From contig NC_092579.1 in assembly GCF_037975245.1 (NCBI RefSeq), positions 31,775,166 to 31,839,165 of the forward strand: a stretch of 64,000 nucleotides of DNA. The letters are read 5' to 3'. The position numbers and the translations under genes are program-made. The notes under the pieces were generated by a model, which ran no database searches, was not told where the DNA came from, and saw only the letters and a program-made list of their open reading frames with translations. Positions 46,320 through 61,200 of this stretch are shown piece by piece. Positions within the stretch are counted from its first letter, which is position 1. Each line of letters starts with the position of its first letter. Source of the DNA: Apostichopus japonicus. Taxonomy: Eukaryota; Echinodermata; Holothuroidea; Aspidochirotida; Stichopodidae.

Positions 46320-48070
46320 GTTCGTTTCTAATACTTAAAGTTCCAGGGGCCGTATAAGATCGCGTCAAAAGCAAACTGCCCCCACCTGGTCTCGAGCCCG
46401 CGATCCAAAATACGTCACGCTCTCGAGGTACAGAGCAACCAACCGCGCCACGACAGCAGTTGATATAAATCTATGTTCGTTTCTAATACTTAAAGTGGCC
46501 GTATAAGATCGCGGAAAAAACAAACTGCCCCCACCTGGTCTCGAGCCCGCGATCCAAAATTCGTCACGCTCTCGAGGTACAGAGCAACCAACCGCGCCAC
46601 GACAGCAGTTGATATAAATCTATGTTCGTTTCTAATACTTAAAGTTCCAGAGACCGTATGAGATCGCGGAAAAAACAAACTGCCCCCACCTGGTCTCGAG
46701 CCCGCAATCCAAAATAAGTCACGCTCTCGAGGTACAGAGCAACCAACCGCGCCACGACAGCAGTTGATATAAATCTATGTTCGTTTCTAATACTTAAAGT
46801 TCCCAGAGACCGTATGAGATCGCGGCAAAAGCAAACTGCCCCCACCTGGTCTCGAGCCCGCGATCCAAAATACGTCACGCTCTCGAGGTACAGAGCAACC
46901 AACCGCGCCACGACAGCAGTTGATATAAATCTATGTTCGTTTCTAATACTTAAAGTTCCCAGAGACCGTATAAGATCGCGGCAAAAGCAAACTGCCCCCA
47001 CCTGGTCTCGAGCCCGCGATCCAAAATACGTCACGCTCTCGAGGTACAGAGCAACCAACCGCGCCACGACAGCAGTTGATATAAATCTATGTTCGTTTCT
47101 AATACTTAAAGTTCCCAGAGACCGTATAAGATCGCGGCAAAAGCAAACTGCCCCCACCTGGTCTCGAGCCCGCGATCCAAAATACGTCACGCTCTCGAGG
47201 TACAGAGCAACCAACCGCGCCACGACAGCAGTTGATATAAATCTATGTTCGTTTCTAATACTTAAAGTTCCAGGGGCCGTATAAGATCGCGTCAAAAGCA
47301 AACTGCCCCCACCTGGTCTCGAGCCCGCGATCCAAAATACGTCACGCTCTCGAGGTACAGAGCAACCAACCGCGCCACGACAGCAGTTGATATAAATCTA
47401 TGTTCGTTTCTAATACTTAAAGTGGCCGTATAAGATCGCGGAAAAAACAAACTGCCCCCACCTGGTCTCGAGCCCGCGATCCAAAATTCGTCACGCTCTC
47501 GAGGTACAGAGCAACCAACCGCGCCACGACAGCAGTTGATATAAATCTATGTTCGTTTCTAATACTTAAAGTTCCAGAGACCGTATGAGATCGCGGAAAA
47601 AACAAACTGCCCCCACCTGGTCTCGAGCCCGCAATCCAAAATAAGTCACGCTCTCGAGGTACAGAGCAACCAACCGCGCCACGACAGCAGTTGATATAAA
47701 TCTATGTTCGTTTCTAATACTTAAAGTTCCCAGAGACCGTATGAGATCGCGGCAAAAGCAAACTGCCCCCACCTGGTCTCGAGCCCGCGATCCAAAATAC
47801 GTCACGCTCTCGAGGTACAGAGCAACCAACCGCGCCACGACAGCAGTTGATATAAATCTATGTTCGTTTCTAATACTTAAAGTTCCCAGAGACCGTATGA
47901 GATCGCGGCAAAAGCAAACTGCCCCCACCTGGTCTCGAGCCCGCGATCCAAAATACGTCACGCTCTCGAGGTACAGAGCAACCAACCGCGCCACGACAGC
48001 AGTTGATATAAATCTATGTTCGTTTCTAATACTTAAAGTTCCAGAGACCGTACCAGATCGCGGCAAAAGC
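46320..48070 (-). repeat. 6-unit (927 bp) higher-order repeat including 149-bp units
   Basis: A short unit starting AAAGTGGCCGTATAAG (part of GTTCCAGGGGCC lost) appears at about 46,494 and 47,421 (spacing 927 bp), and again near 49,591. It is followed each time by a unit with GCAATCCAAAATAAGTC. These units carry GCGGAAAAAACAAAC, lengthening the minus-strand T-run to six. Confidence 0.8.
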
Positions 48071-51000
48071 AAACTGCCCCCACCTGGTCTCGAGCCCGCG
48101 ATCCAAAATACGTCACGCTCTCGAGGTATAGAGCAACCAACCGCGCCACGACAGCAGTTGATATAAATCTATGTTCGTTTCTAATACTTAAAGTTCCAGA
48201 GACCGTATGAGATCGCGGCAAAAGCAAACTGCCCCCACCTGGTCTCGAGCCCGCGATCCAAAATACGTCACGCTCTCGAGGTACAGAGCAACCAACCGCG
48301 CCACGACAGCAGTTGATATAAATCTATGTTCGTTTCTAATACTTAAAGTTCCCAGAAACCGTATAAGATCGCGGCAAAAGCAAACTGCCCCCACCTGGTC
48401 TCGAGCCCGCGATCCAAAATACGTCACGCTCTCGAGGTAAAGAGCAACCAACCGCGCCACGACAGCAGTTGATATAAATCTATGTTCGTTTCTAATACTT
48501 AAAGTTCCCGAGACCGTATAAGATCGCGGCAAAAGCAAACTGCCCCCACCTGGTCTCGAGCCCGCGATCCAAAATACGTCACGCTCTCGAGGTACAGAGC
48601 AACCAACCGCGCCACGACAGCAGTTGATATAAATCTATGTTCGTTTCTAATACTTAAAGTTCCCGAGACCGTATAAGATCGCGGCAAAAGCAAACTGCCC
48701 CCACCTGGTCTCGAGCCCGCGATCCAAAATACGTCACGCTCTCGAGGTACAGAGCAACCAACCGCGCCACGACAGCAGTTGATATAAATCTATGTTCGTT
48801 TCTAATACTTAAAGTTCCCAGAGACCGTATAAGATCGCGGCAAAAGCAAACTGCCCCCACCTGGTCTCGAGCCCGCGATCCAAAATACGTCACGCTCTCG
48901 AGGTACAGAGCAACCAACCGCGCCACGACAGCAGTTGATATAAATCTATGTTCGTTTCTAATACTTAAAGTTCCTAGAGACCGTATAAGATCGCGGCAAA
49001 AGCAAACTGCCCCCACCTGGTCTCGAGCCCGCGATCCAAAATACGTCACGCTCTCGAGGTACAGAGCAACCAACCGCGCCACGACAGCAGTTGATATAAA
49101 TCTATGTTCGTTTCTAATACTTAAAGTTCCCAGAGACCGTATAAAATCGCGGCAAAAGCAAACTGCCCCCACCTGGTCTCGAGCCCGCGATCCAAAATAC
49201 GTCACGCTCTCGAGGTACAGAGCAACCAACCGCGCCACGACAGCAGTTGATATAAATCTATGTTCGTTTCTAATACTTAAAGTTCCCGAGACCGTATAAG
49301 ATCGCGGCAAAAGCAAACTGCCCCCACCTGGTCTCGAGCCCGCGATCCAAAATACGTCACGCTCTCGAGGTACAAAGCAACCAACCGCGCCACGACAGCA
49401 GTTGATATAAATCTATGTTCGTTTCTAATACTTAAAGTTCCAGAGACCGTACGAGATCGCGGAAAAAACAAACTGTCCCCACCTGGTCTCGAGCCCGCGA
49501 TCCAAAATACGTCACGCTCTCGAGGTACAGAGCAACCAACCGCGCCACGACAGCAGTTGATATAAATCTATGTTCGTTTCTAATACTTAAAGTGGCCGTA
49601 TAAGATCGCGGAAAAAACAAACTGCCCCCACCTGGTCTCGAGCCCGCGATCCAAAATTCGTCACGCTCTCGAGGTACAGAGCAACCAACCGCGCCACGAC
49701 AGCAGTTGATATAAATCTATGTTCGTTTCTAATACTTAAAGTTCCAGAGACCGTATGAGATCGCGGAAAAAACAAACTGCCCCCACCTGGTCTCGAGCCC
49801 GCAATCCAAAATAAGTCACGCTCTCGAGGTACAGAGCAACCAACCGCGCCACGACAGCAGTTGATATAAATCTATGTTCGTTTCTAATACTTAAAGTTCC
49901 AGGGGCCGTATAAGATCGCGTCAAAAGCAAACTGCCCCCACCTGGTCTCGAGCCCGCGATCCAAAATACGTCACGCTCTCGAGGTACAGAGCAACCAACC
50001 GCGCCACGACAGCAGTTGATATAAATCTATGTTCGTTTCTAATACTTAAAGTTCCAGGGGCCGTATAAGATCGCGTCAAAAGCAAACTGCCCCCACCTGG
50101 TCTCGAGCCCGCGATCCAAAATACGTCACGCTCTCGAGGTACAGAGCAACCAACCGCGCCACGACAGCAGTTGATATAAATCTATGTTCGTTTCTAATAC
50201 TTAAAGTTCCCAGAGACCGTATGAGATCGCGGCAAAAGCAAACTGCCCCCACCTGTTCTCGAGCCCGCGATCCAAAATACGTGACGCTCTCGAGGTACAG
50301 AGCAACCAACCGCGCCACGACAGCAGTTGATATAAATCTATGTTCGTTTCTAATACTTAAAGTTCCCAGAGACCGTATGAGATCGCGGCAAAAGCAAACT
50401 GCCCCCACCTGGTCTCGAGCCCGCGATCCAAAATACGTCACGCTCTCGAGGTACAGAGCAACCAACCGCGCCACGACAGCAGTTGATATAAATCTATGTT
50501 CGTTTCTAATACTTAAAGTTTCAGGGGCCGTATAAGATCGCGGCAAAAGCAAACTGCCCCCACCTGGTCTCGAGCCCGCGATCCAAAATACGTCACGCTC
50601 TCGAGGTACAGAGCAACCAACCGCGCCACGACAGCAGTTGATATAAATCTATGTTTGTTTCTAATACTTAAAGTTCCCAGAGACCGTATAAGATCGCGGC
50701 AAAAGCAAACTGCCCCCACCTGGTCTCGAGCCCGCGATCCAAAATACGTCACGCTCTCGAGGTACAGAGCAACCAACCGCGCCACGACAGCAGTTGATAT
50801 AAATCTATGTTCGTTTCTAATACTTAAAGTTCCAGAGACCGTATGAGATCGCGGCAAAATCAAACTGCCCCCACCTGGTCTCGAGCCCGCGATCCAAAAT
50901 ACGTCACGCTCTCGAGGTACAGAGCAACCAACCGCGCCACGACAGCAGTTGATATAAATCTATGTTCGTTTCTAATACTTAAAGTTCCAGAGACCGTATG

Positions 51001-51320
51001 AGATCGCGGCAAAAGCAAACAGCCCCCACCTGGTCTCGAGCCCGCGATCCAAATACGTCACGCTCTCGAGGTACAGAGCAACCAACCGCGCCACGACAGC
51101 AGTTGATATAAATCTATGTTCGTTTCTAATACTTAAAGTTCCCAGAGACCGTATAAGATCGCGGCAAAAGCAAACTGCCCCCACCTGGTCTCGAGCCCGC
51201 GATCCAAAATACGTCACGCTCTCGAGGTACAGAGCAACCAACCGCGCCACGACAGCAGTTGATATAAATCTATGTTCGTTTCTAATACTTAAAGTTCCAG
51301 AGACCGTATGAGATCGCGGC

Positions 51321-51415
51321 AAAAGCAAACTGCCCCCACCTGGTCTCGAACCCGCGATCCAAAATACGTCACGCTCTCGAGGTACAGAGCAACCAACCGC
51401 GCCACGACAGCAGTT
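51321..51415 (-). ncRNA. candidate tRNA-like RNA with exact B-box consensus
   Basis: The plus-strand word GGTCTCGAACC (51342-51352) gives GGTTCGAGACC on the minus strand, a complete match to GGTTCGANNCC; nearly all other units have GGCTCGAGACC. A box at 51404-51393, closing arms and TTTT (51324-51321) are as in other units. A second such unit lies at 51943-52037, four units away (621 bp), so the change was duplicated with its surroundings. Confidence 0.5.
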
Positions 51416-51942
51416 GATATAAATCTATGTTCGTTTCTAATACTTAAAGTTCCCAGAGACCGTATGAGATCGCGGCAAAAGCAAACTGCCCCCACCTGGT
51501 CTCGAGCCCGCGATCCAAAATACGTCACGCTCTCGAGGTACAGAGCAACCAACCGCGCCACGACAGCAGTTGATATAAATCTATGTTCGTTTCTAATACT
51601 TAAAGTTCCCCGAGACCGTATGAGATCGCGGCAAAAGCAAACTGCCCCCACCTGGTCTCGAGCCCGCGATCCAAAATACGTCACGCTCTCGAGGTACAGA
51701 GCAACCAACCGCGCCACGACAGCAGTTGATATAAATCTATGTTCGTTTCTAATACTTAAAGTTCCCGAGACCGTATAAGAACGCGTCAAAAGCAAACTGC
51801 CCCCACCTGGTCTCGAGCCCGCGATCCAAAATACGTCACGCTCTCGAGGTACAGAGCAACCAACCGCGCCACGACAGCAGTTGATATAAATCTATGTTCG
51901 TTTCTAATACTTAAAGTTCCAGAGACCGTATAAGATCGCGGC

Positions 51943-52037
51943 AAAAGCAAACTGCCCCCACCTGGTCTCGAACCCGCGATCCAAAATACGTCACGCTCTC
52001 GAGGTACAGAGCAACCAACCGCGCCACGACAGCAGTT
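51943..52037 (-). ncRNA. second candidate tRNA-like RNA with exact B-box consensus
   Basis: B box GGTTCGAGACC is at 51974-51964 on the minus strand and TTTT at 51946-51943. The remainder is as in the typical unit. It shares its substitution with the unit at 51321-51415. Confidence 0.5.
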
Positions 52038-55000
52038 GATATAAATCTATGTTCGTTTCTAATACTTAAAGTTCCAGAGACCGTATGAGATCGCGGCAAA
52101 AGCAAACAGCCCCCACCTGGTCTCGAGCCCGCGATCCAAATACGTCACGCTCTCGAGGTACAGAGCAACCAACCGCGCCACGACAGCAGTTGATATAAAT
52201 CTATGTTCGTTTCTAATACTTAAAGTTCCCAGAGACCGTATAAGATCGCGGCAAAAGCAAACTGCCCCCACCTGGTCTCGAGCCCGCGATCCAAAATACG
52301 TCACGCTCTCGAGGTACAGAGCAACCAACCGCGCCACGACAGCAGTTGATATAAATCTATGTTCGTTTCTAATACTTAAAGTTCCCGAGACCGTATAAGA
52401 TCGCGGCAAAAGCAAACTGCCCCCACCTGGTCTCGAGCCCGCGATCCAAAATACGTCACGCTCTCGAGGTACAGAGCAACCAACCGCGCCACGACAGCAG
52501 TTGATATAAATCTATGTTCGTTTCTAAGACTTAAAGTTCCCAGAGACCGTATTAGATCGCGGCAAAAGCAAACTGCCCCCACCTGGTCTCGAGCCCGCGA
52601 TCCAAAATACGTCACGCTCTCGAGGTACAGAGCAGCCAACCGCGCCACGACAGCAGTTGATATAAATCTATGTTCGTTTCTAATACTTAAAGTTCCAGAG
52701 ACCGTATAAGATCGCGGCAAAAGCAAACTGCCCCCACCTGGTCTCGAGCCCGCGATCCAAAATACGTCACGCTCTCGAGGTACAGAGCAACCAACCGCGC
52801 CACGACAGCAGTTGATATAAATCTATGTTCGTTTCTAATACTTAAAGTTCCAGAGACCGTATAAGATCGCGGCAAAAGCAAACTGCCCCCACCTGGTCTC
52901 GAGCCCGCGATCCAAAATACGTCACGCTCTCGAGGTACAGAGCAACCAACCGCGCCACGACAGCAGTTGATATAAATCTATGTTCGTTTCTCATACTTAA
53001 AGTTCCCAGAGACCGTATGAGATCGCGGCAAAAGCAAACTGCCCCCACCTGGTCTCGAGCCCGCGATCCAAAATACGTCACGCTCTCGAGGTACAGAGCA
53101 ACCAACCGCGCCACGACAGCAGTTGATATAAATCTATGTTCGTTTCTAATACTTAAAGTTCCCCGAGACCGTATAAGATCGCGGCAAAACCAAACTGCCC
53201 CCACCTGGTCTCGAGCCCGCGATCCAAAATACGTCACGCTCTCGAGGTACAGAGCAACCAACCGCGCCACGACAGCAGTTGATATAAATCTATGTTCGTT
53301 TCTAATACTTAAAGTTCCCGAGACCGTATAAGATCGCGGCAAAAGCAAACTGCCCCCACCTGGTCTCGAGCCCGCGATCCAAAATACGTCACGCTCTCGA
53401 GGTACAGAGCAACCAACCGCGCCACGACAGCAGTTGATATAAATCTATGTTCGTTTCTAAGACTTAAAGTTCCCAGAGACCGTATTAGATCGCGGCAAAA
53501 GCAAACTGCCCCCACCTGGTCTCGAGCCCGCGATCCAAAATACGTCACGCTCTCGAGGTACAGAGCAACCAACCGCGCCACGACAGCAGTTGATATAAAT
53601 CTATGTTCGTTTCTAATACTTAAAGTTCCAGAGACCGTATGAGATCGCGGCAAAAGCAAACTGCCCCCACCTGGTCTCGAGCCCGCGATCCAAAATACGT
53701 CACGCTCTCGAGGTACAGAGCAACCAACCGCGCCACGACAGCAGTTGATATAAATCTATGTTCGTTTCTAATACTTAAAGTTCCCAGAGACCGTATGAGA
53801 TCGCGGCAAAAGCAAACTGCCCCCACCTGGTCTCGAGCCCGCGATCCAAAATACGTCACGCTCTCGAGGTACAGAGCAACCAACCGCGCCACGACAGCAG
53901 TTGATATAAATCTATGTTCGTTTCTAATACTTAAAGTTCCAGAGACCGTATAAGATCGCGGCAAAAGCAAACTGCCCCCACCTGGTCTCGAGCCCGCGAT
54001 CCAAAATACGTCACGCTCTCGAGGTACAGAGCAACCAACCGCGCCACGACAGCAGTTGATATAAATCTATGTTCGTTTCTAATACTTAAAGTTCCCCGAG
54101 ACCGTATAAGATCGCGGCAAAAGCAAACTGCCCCCACCTGGTCTCGAGCCCGCGATCCAAAATACGTCACGCTCTCGAGGTACAGAGCAACCAACCGCGC
54201 CACGACAGCAGTTGATATAAATCTATGTTCGTTTCTAATACTTAAAGTTTCCGAGACCGTATAAGAACGCGTCAAAAGCAAACTGCCCCCACCTGGTCTC
54301 GAGCCCGCGATCCAAAATACGTCACGCTCTCGAGGTACAGAGCAACCAACCGCGCCACGACAGCAGTTGATATAAATCTATGTTCGTTTCTAATACTTAA
54401 AGTTCCCAGAGACCGTATAAGATCGCGGCAAAAGCAAACTGCCCCCACCTGGTCTCGAGCCCGCGATCCAAAATACGTCACGCTCTCGAGGTACAGAGCA
54501 ACCAACCGCGCCACGACAGCAGTTGATATAAATCTATGTTCGTTTCTAATACTTAAAGTTCCCAGAGACCGTATGAGATCGCGGCAAAAGCAAACTGCCC
54601 CCACCTGGTCTCGAGCCCGCGATCCAAAATACGTCACGCTCTCGAGGTACAGAGCAACCAACCGCGCCACGACAGCAGTTGATATAAATCTATCTTCGTT
54701 TCTAATACTTAAAGTTCCCCGAGACCGTATAAGATCGCGGCAAAAGCAAACTGCCCCCACCTGGTCTCGAGCCCGCGATCCAAAATACGTGACGCTCTCG
54801 AGGTACAGAGCAACCAACCGCGCCACGACAGCAGTTGATATAAATCTATGTTCGTTTCTAATACTTAAAGTTCCCGAGACCGTATAAGAACGCGTCAAAA
54901 GCAAACTGCCCCCACCTGGTCTCGAGCCCGCGATCCAAAATACGTCACGCTCTCGAGGTACAGAGCAACCAACCGCGCCACGACAGCAGTTGATATAAAT

Positions 55001-55256
55001 CTATGTTCGTTTCTAATACTTAAAGTTCCCAGAGACCGTATGAGATCGCGGCAAAAGCAAACTGCCCCCACCTGGTCTCGAGCCCGCGATCCAAAATACG
55101 TCACGCTCTCGAGGTACAGAGCAACCAACCGCGCCACGACAGCAGTTGATATAAATCTATGTTCGTTTCTAATACTTAAAGTTCCCAGAGACCGTATGAG
55201 ATCGCGGCAAAAGCAAACTGCCCCCACCTGTTCTCGAGCCCGCGATCCAAAATACG

Positions 55257-58200
55257 TCACGCTCTCGAGGTACAGAGCAACCAACCGCGCCACGACAGCA
55301 GTTGATATAAATCTATGTTCGTTTCTAATACATAAAGTTCCAGAGACCGTATGAAATCGCGGAAAAAGCTAACTGCCCCCACCTGGTCTCGAGCCCGCGA
55401 TCCAAAATACGTCACGCTCTCGAGGTACAGAGCAACCAACCGCGCCACGACAGCAGTTGATATAAATCTATAATCGTTTCTAATACTTAAAGTTCCAGAG
55501 ACCGTACCAGATTCCGCAAAAGCAAACTGCCCCCACCTGGTCTCGAGCCCGCGATCCAAAATACGTCACGCTCTCGAGGTACAGAGCAACCAACCGCGCC
55601 ACGAGAGCAGTTGATATAGAGCTATGTTCGTTTCTAATACTTAAAGTTCCCAGAGACCGTATAAGATCGCGGCAAAAGCAAACTGCCCCCACCTGGTCTC
55701 GAGCCCGCGATCCAAAATACGTGACGCTCTCGAGGTACAGAGCAACCAACCGCGCCACGACAGCAGTTGATATAAATCTATGTTCGTTTCTAATACTTAA
55801 AGTTCCCAGAGACCGTATAAGATCGCGGCAAAAGCAAACTGCCCCCACCTGGTCTCGAGCCCGCGATCCAAAATACGTCACGCTCTCGAGGTACAGAGCA
55901 ACCACCCGCGCCACGACAGCAGTTGATATAAATCTATGTTCGTTTCTAATACTTAAAGTTCCCAGAGACCGTATAAGATCGCGGCAAAAGCAAACTGCCC
56001 CCACCTGGTCTCGAGCCCGCGAACCAAAATACGTCACGCTCTCGAGGTACAGAGCAACCAACCGCGCCACGACAGGAGTTGATATAAATCTATGTTCGTT
56101 TCTAATACTTAAAGTTCCCGAGATCGTATAAGATCGCGGCAAAAGCAAACTGCCCCCACCTGGTCTCGAGCCCGCGATCCAAAATACGTCACGCTCTCGA
56201 GGTACAGAGCAACCAACCGCGCCACGACAGCAGTTGATATAAATCTATGTTCGTTTCTAATACTTAAAGTTTCAGGGGCCGTATAAGATCGCGGCAAAAG
56301 CAAACTGCCCCCACCTGGTCTCGAGCCCGCGATCCAAAATACGTCACGCTCTCGAGGTACAGAGCAACCAACCGCGCCACGACAGCAGTTGATATAAATC
56401 TATGTTCGTTTCTAATACTTAAAGTTCCCAGAGACCGTATAAGATCGCGGCAAAAGCAAACTGCCCCCACCTGGTCTCGAGCCCGCGATCCAAAATACGT
56501 CACGCTCTCGAGGTACAGAGCAACCAACCGCGCCACGACAGCAGTTGATATAAATCTATGTTCGTTTCTAATACTTAAAGTTCCAGAGACCGTATGAGAT
56601 TGCGGCAAAAGCAAACTGCCCCCACCTGGTCTCGAGCCCGCGATCCAAAATACGTCACGCTCTCGAGGTACAGAGCAACCAACCGCGCCACGACAGCAGT
56701 TGATATAAATCTATGTTCGTTTCTAATACTTAAAGTTCCAGAGACCGTATGAGATCGCGGCAAAAGCAAACTGCCCCCACCTGGTCTCGAGCCCGCGATC
56801 CAAAATACGTCACGCTCTCGAGGTACAGAGCAACCAACCGCGCCACGACAGCAGTTGATATAAATCTATGTTCGTTTCTAATACTTAAAGTTCCAGAGAC
56901 CGTATGAGATCGCGGCAAAAGCAACCTGCCCCCACCTGGTCTCGAGCCCGCGATCCAAAATACGTCACGCTCTCGAGGTACAGAGCAACCAACCGCGCCA
57001 CGACAGCAGTTGATATAAATCTATGTTCGTTTCTAATACATAAAGTTCCAGAGACCGTATGAAATCGCGGAAAAAGCTAACTGCCCCCACCTGGTCTCGA
57101 GCCCGCGATCCAAAATACGTCACGCTCTCGAGGTACAGAGCAACCAACCGCGCCACGACAGCAGTTGATATAAATCTATGTTCGTTTCTAATACTTAAAG
57201 TTCCCAGAGACCGTACCAGATCCCGCAAAAGCAAACTGCCCCCACCTGGCCTCGAGCCCGCGATCCAAAATACGTCACGCTCTCGAGGTACAGAGCAACC
57301 AACCGCGCCACGAGAGCAGTTGATATAAATCTATGTTCGTTTCTAATACTTAAAGTTCCCAGAGACCGTATGAGATCGCGGCAAAAGCAAACTGCCCCCA
57401 CCTGGTCTCGAGCCCGCGATCCAAAATACGTGACGCTCTCGAGGTACAGAGCAACCAACCGCGCCACGACAGCAGTTGATATAAATCTATGTTCGTTTCT
57501 AATACTTAAAGTTCCCAGAGACCGTATGAGATCGCGGCAAAAGCAAACTGCCCCCACCTGGTCTCGAGCCCGCGATCCAAAATACGTCACGCTCTCGAGG
57601 TACAGAGCAACCAACCGCGCCACGACAGCAGTTGATATAGAGCTATGTTCGTTTCTAATACTTAAAGTTCCCAGAGACCGTATAAGATCGCGGCAAAAGC
57701 AAACTGCCCCCACCTGGTCTCGAGCCCGCGATCCAAAATACGTCACGCTCTCGAGGTACAGAGCAACCAACCGCGCCACGACAGCAGTTGATATAAATCT
57801 ATGTTCGTTTCTAATACTTAAAGTTTCAGGGGCCGTATAAGATCGCGGCAAAAGCAAACTGCCCCCACCTGGTCTCGAGCCCGCGATCCAAAATACGTCA
57901 CGCTCTCGAGGTACAGAGCAACCAACCGCGCCACGACAGCAGTTGATATAAATCTATGTTCGTTTCTAATACTTAAAGTTCCCAGAGACCGTATGAGATC
58001 GCGGCAAAAGCAAACTGCCCCCACCTGGTCTCGAGCCCGCGATCCAAAATACGTCACGCTCTCGAGGTACAGAGCAACCAACCGCGCCACGACAGCAGTT
58101 GATATAAATCTATGTTCGTTTCTAATACTTAAAGTTCCCAGAGACCGTATGAGATCGCGGCAAAAGCAAACTGCCCCCACCTGGTCTCGAGCCCGCGATC

Positions 58201-61200
58201 CAAAATACGTCACGCTCTCGAGGTACAGAGCAACCAACCGCGCCACGACAGCAGTTGATATAAATCTATGTTCGTTTCTAATACATAAAGTTCCAGAGAC
58301 CGTATGAAATCGCGGAAAAAGCTAACTGCCCCCACCTGGTCTCGAGCCCGCGATCCAAAATACGTCACGCTCTCGAGGTACAGAGCAACCAACCGCGCCA
58401 CGACAGCAGTTGATATAAATCTATAATCGTTTCTAATACTTAAAGTTCCAGAGACCGTATGGGATCGCGGCAAAAGCAAACTGCCCCAACCTGGCCTCGA
58501 GCCCGCGATCCAAAATATGTCACGCTCTCGAGGTACAGAGCAACCAACCGCGCCACGAGAGCAGTTGATATAGAGCTATGTTCGTTTCTAATACTTAAAG
58601 TTCCCAGAGACCGTATCAGATCGCGGGAAAAGCAAACTGCCCCCACCTGGTCTCGAGCCCGCGATCCAAAATACGTGACGCTCTCGAGGTACAGAGCAAC
58701 CAACCGCGCCACGACAGCAGTTGATATAAATCTATGTTCGTTTCTAATACTTAAAGTTCCCAGAGACCGTATAAGATCGCGGCAAAAGCAAACTGCCCCC
58801 ACCTGGTCTCGAGCCCGCGATCCAAAATACGTCACGCTCTCGAGGTACAGAGCAACCAACCGCGCCACGACAGCAGTTGATATAAATCTATGTTCGTTTC
58901 TAATACTTAAAGTTCCCAGAGACCGTATAAGATCGCGGCAAAAGCAAACTGCCCCCACCTGGTCTCGAGCCCGCGAACCAAAATACGTCACGCTCTCGAG
59001 GTACAGAGCAACCAACCGCGCCACGACAGGAGTTGATATAAATCTATGTTCGTTTCTAATACTTAAAGTTCCCGAGATCGTATAAGATCGCGGCAAAAGC
59101 AAACTGCCCCCACCTGGTCTCGAGCCCGCGATCCAAAATACGTCACGCTCTCGAGGTACAGAGCAACCAACCGCGCCACGACAGCAGTTGATATAAATCT
59201 ATGTTCGTTTCTAATACTTAAAGTTCCAGAGACCGTATAAGATCGCGGCAAAAGCAAACTGCCCCCACCTGGTCTCGAGCCCGCGATCCAAAATACGTCA
59301 CGCTCTCGAGGTACAGAGCAACCAACCGCGCCACGACAGCAGTTGATATAAATCTATGTTCGTTTCTAATATTTAAAGTTTCAGGGGCCGTATAAGATCG
59401 CGGCAAAAGCAAACTGCCCCCACCTGGTCTCGAGCCCGCGATCCAAAATACGTGACGCTCTCGAGGTACAGAGCAACCAACCGCGCCACGACAGCAGTTG
59501 ATATAAATCTATGTTCGTTTCTAATACTTAAAGTTCCCAGAGACCGTATAAGATCGCGGCAAAAGCAAACTGCCCCCACCTGGTCTCGAGCCCGCGATCC
59601 AAAATACGTCACGCTCTCGAGGTACAGAGCAACCAACCGCGCCACGACAGCAGTTGATATAAATCTATGTTCGTTTCTAATACTTAAAGTTCCCAGAGAC
59701 CGTATAAGATCGCGGCAAAAGCAAACTGCCCCCACCTGGTCTCGAGCCCGCGAACCAAAATACGTCACGCTCTCGAGGTACAGAGCAACCAACCGCGCCA
59801 CGACAGCAGTTGATATAAATCTATGTTCGTTTCTAATACTTAAAGTTCCCGAGATCGTATAAGATCGCGGCAAAAGCAAACTGCCCCCACCTGGTCTCGA
59901 GCCCGCGATCCAAAATACGTCACGCTCTCGAGGTACAGAGCAACCAACCGCGCCACGACAGCAGTTGATATAAATCTATGTTCGTTTCTAATACTTAAAG
60001 TTCCAGAGACCGTATAAGATCGCGGCAAAAGCAAACTGCCCCCACCTGGTCTCGAGCCCGCGATCCAAAATACGTCACGCTCTCGAGGTACAGAGCAACC
60101 AACCGCGCCACGACAGCAGTTGATATAAATCTATGTTCGTTTCTAATATTTAAAGTTTCAGGGGCCGTATAAGATCGCGGCAAAAGCAAACTGCCCCCAC
60201 CTGGTCTCGAGCCCGCGATCCAAAATACGTCACGCTCTCGAGGTACAGAGCAACCAACCGCGCCACGACAGCAGTTGATATAAATCTATGTTCGTTTCTA
60301 ATACTTAAAGTTCCCAGAGACCGTATAAGATCGCGGCAAAAGCAAACTGCCCCCACCTGGTCTCGAGCCCGCGATCCAAAATACGTGACGCTCTCGAGGT
60401 ACAGAGCAACCAACCGCGCCACGACAGCAGTTGATATAAATCTATGTTCGTTTCTAATACTTAAAGTTCCAGAGACCGTATAAGATCGCGGCAAAAGCAA
60501 ACTGCCCCCACCTGGTCTCGAGCCCGCGATCCAAAATACGTCACGCTCTCGAGGTACAGAGCAACCAACCGCGCCACGACAGCAGTTGATATAAATCTAT
60601 GTTCGTTTCTAATACTTAAAGTTCCAGAGACCGTATGGGATCGCGGCAAAAGCAAACTGCCCCCACCTGGTCTCGAGCCCGCGATCCAAAATACGTCACG
60701 CTCTCGAGGTACAGAGCAACCAACCGCGCCACGACAGCAGTTGATATAAATCTATGTTCGTTTCTAATAATTAAAGTTTCAGGGGCCGTATAAGATCGCG
60801 GCAAAAGCAAACTGCCCCCACCTGGTCTCGAGCCCGCGATCCAAAATACGTCACGCTCTCGAGGTACAGAGCAACCAACCGCGCCACGACAGCAGTTGAT
60901 ATAAATCTATGTTCGTTTCTAATACTTAAAGTTCCCAGAGACCGTATGAGATCGCGGCAAAAGCAAACTGCCCCCACCTGGTCTCGAGCCCGCGATCCAA
61001 AATACGTCACGCTCTCGAGGTACAGAGCAACCAACCGCGCCACGACAGCAGTTGATATAAATCTATGTTCGTTTCTAATACTTAAAGTTCCAGAGACCGT
61101 ATAAGATCGCGGCAAAAGCAAACTGCCCCCACCTGGTCTCGAGCCCGCGATCCAAAATACGTCACGCTCTCGAGGTACAGAGCAACCAACCGCGCCACGA

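Larger units (their letters stand above)
50970..52420 (-). repeat. 7-unit (1,087 bp) higher-order duplication
   Basis: The 154-bp unit with GATCCAAATACG (one A fewer) and CAAACAGCCCCC occurs at 51,0xx and again 1,087 bp later (AAATACG at 51051 and 52138), with matching neighbours. Confidence 0.8.
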
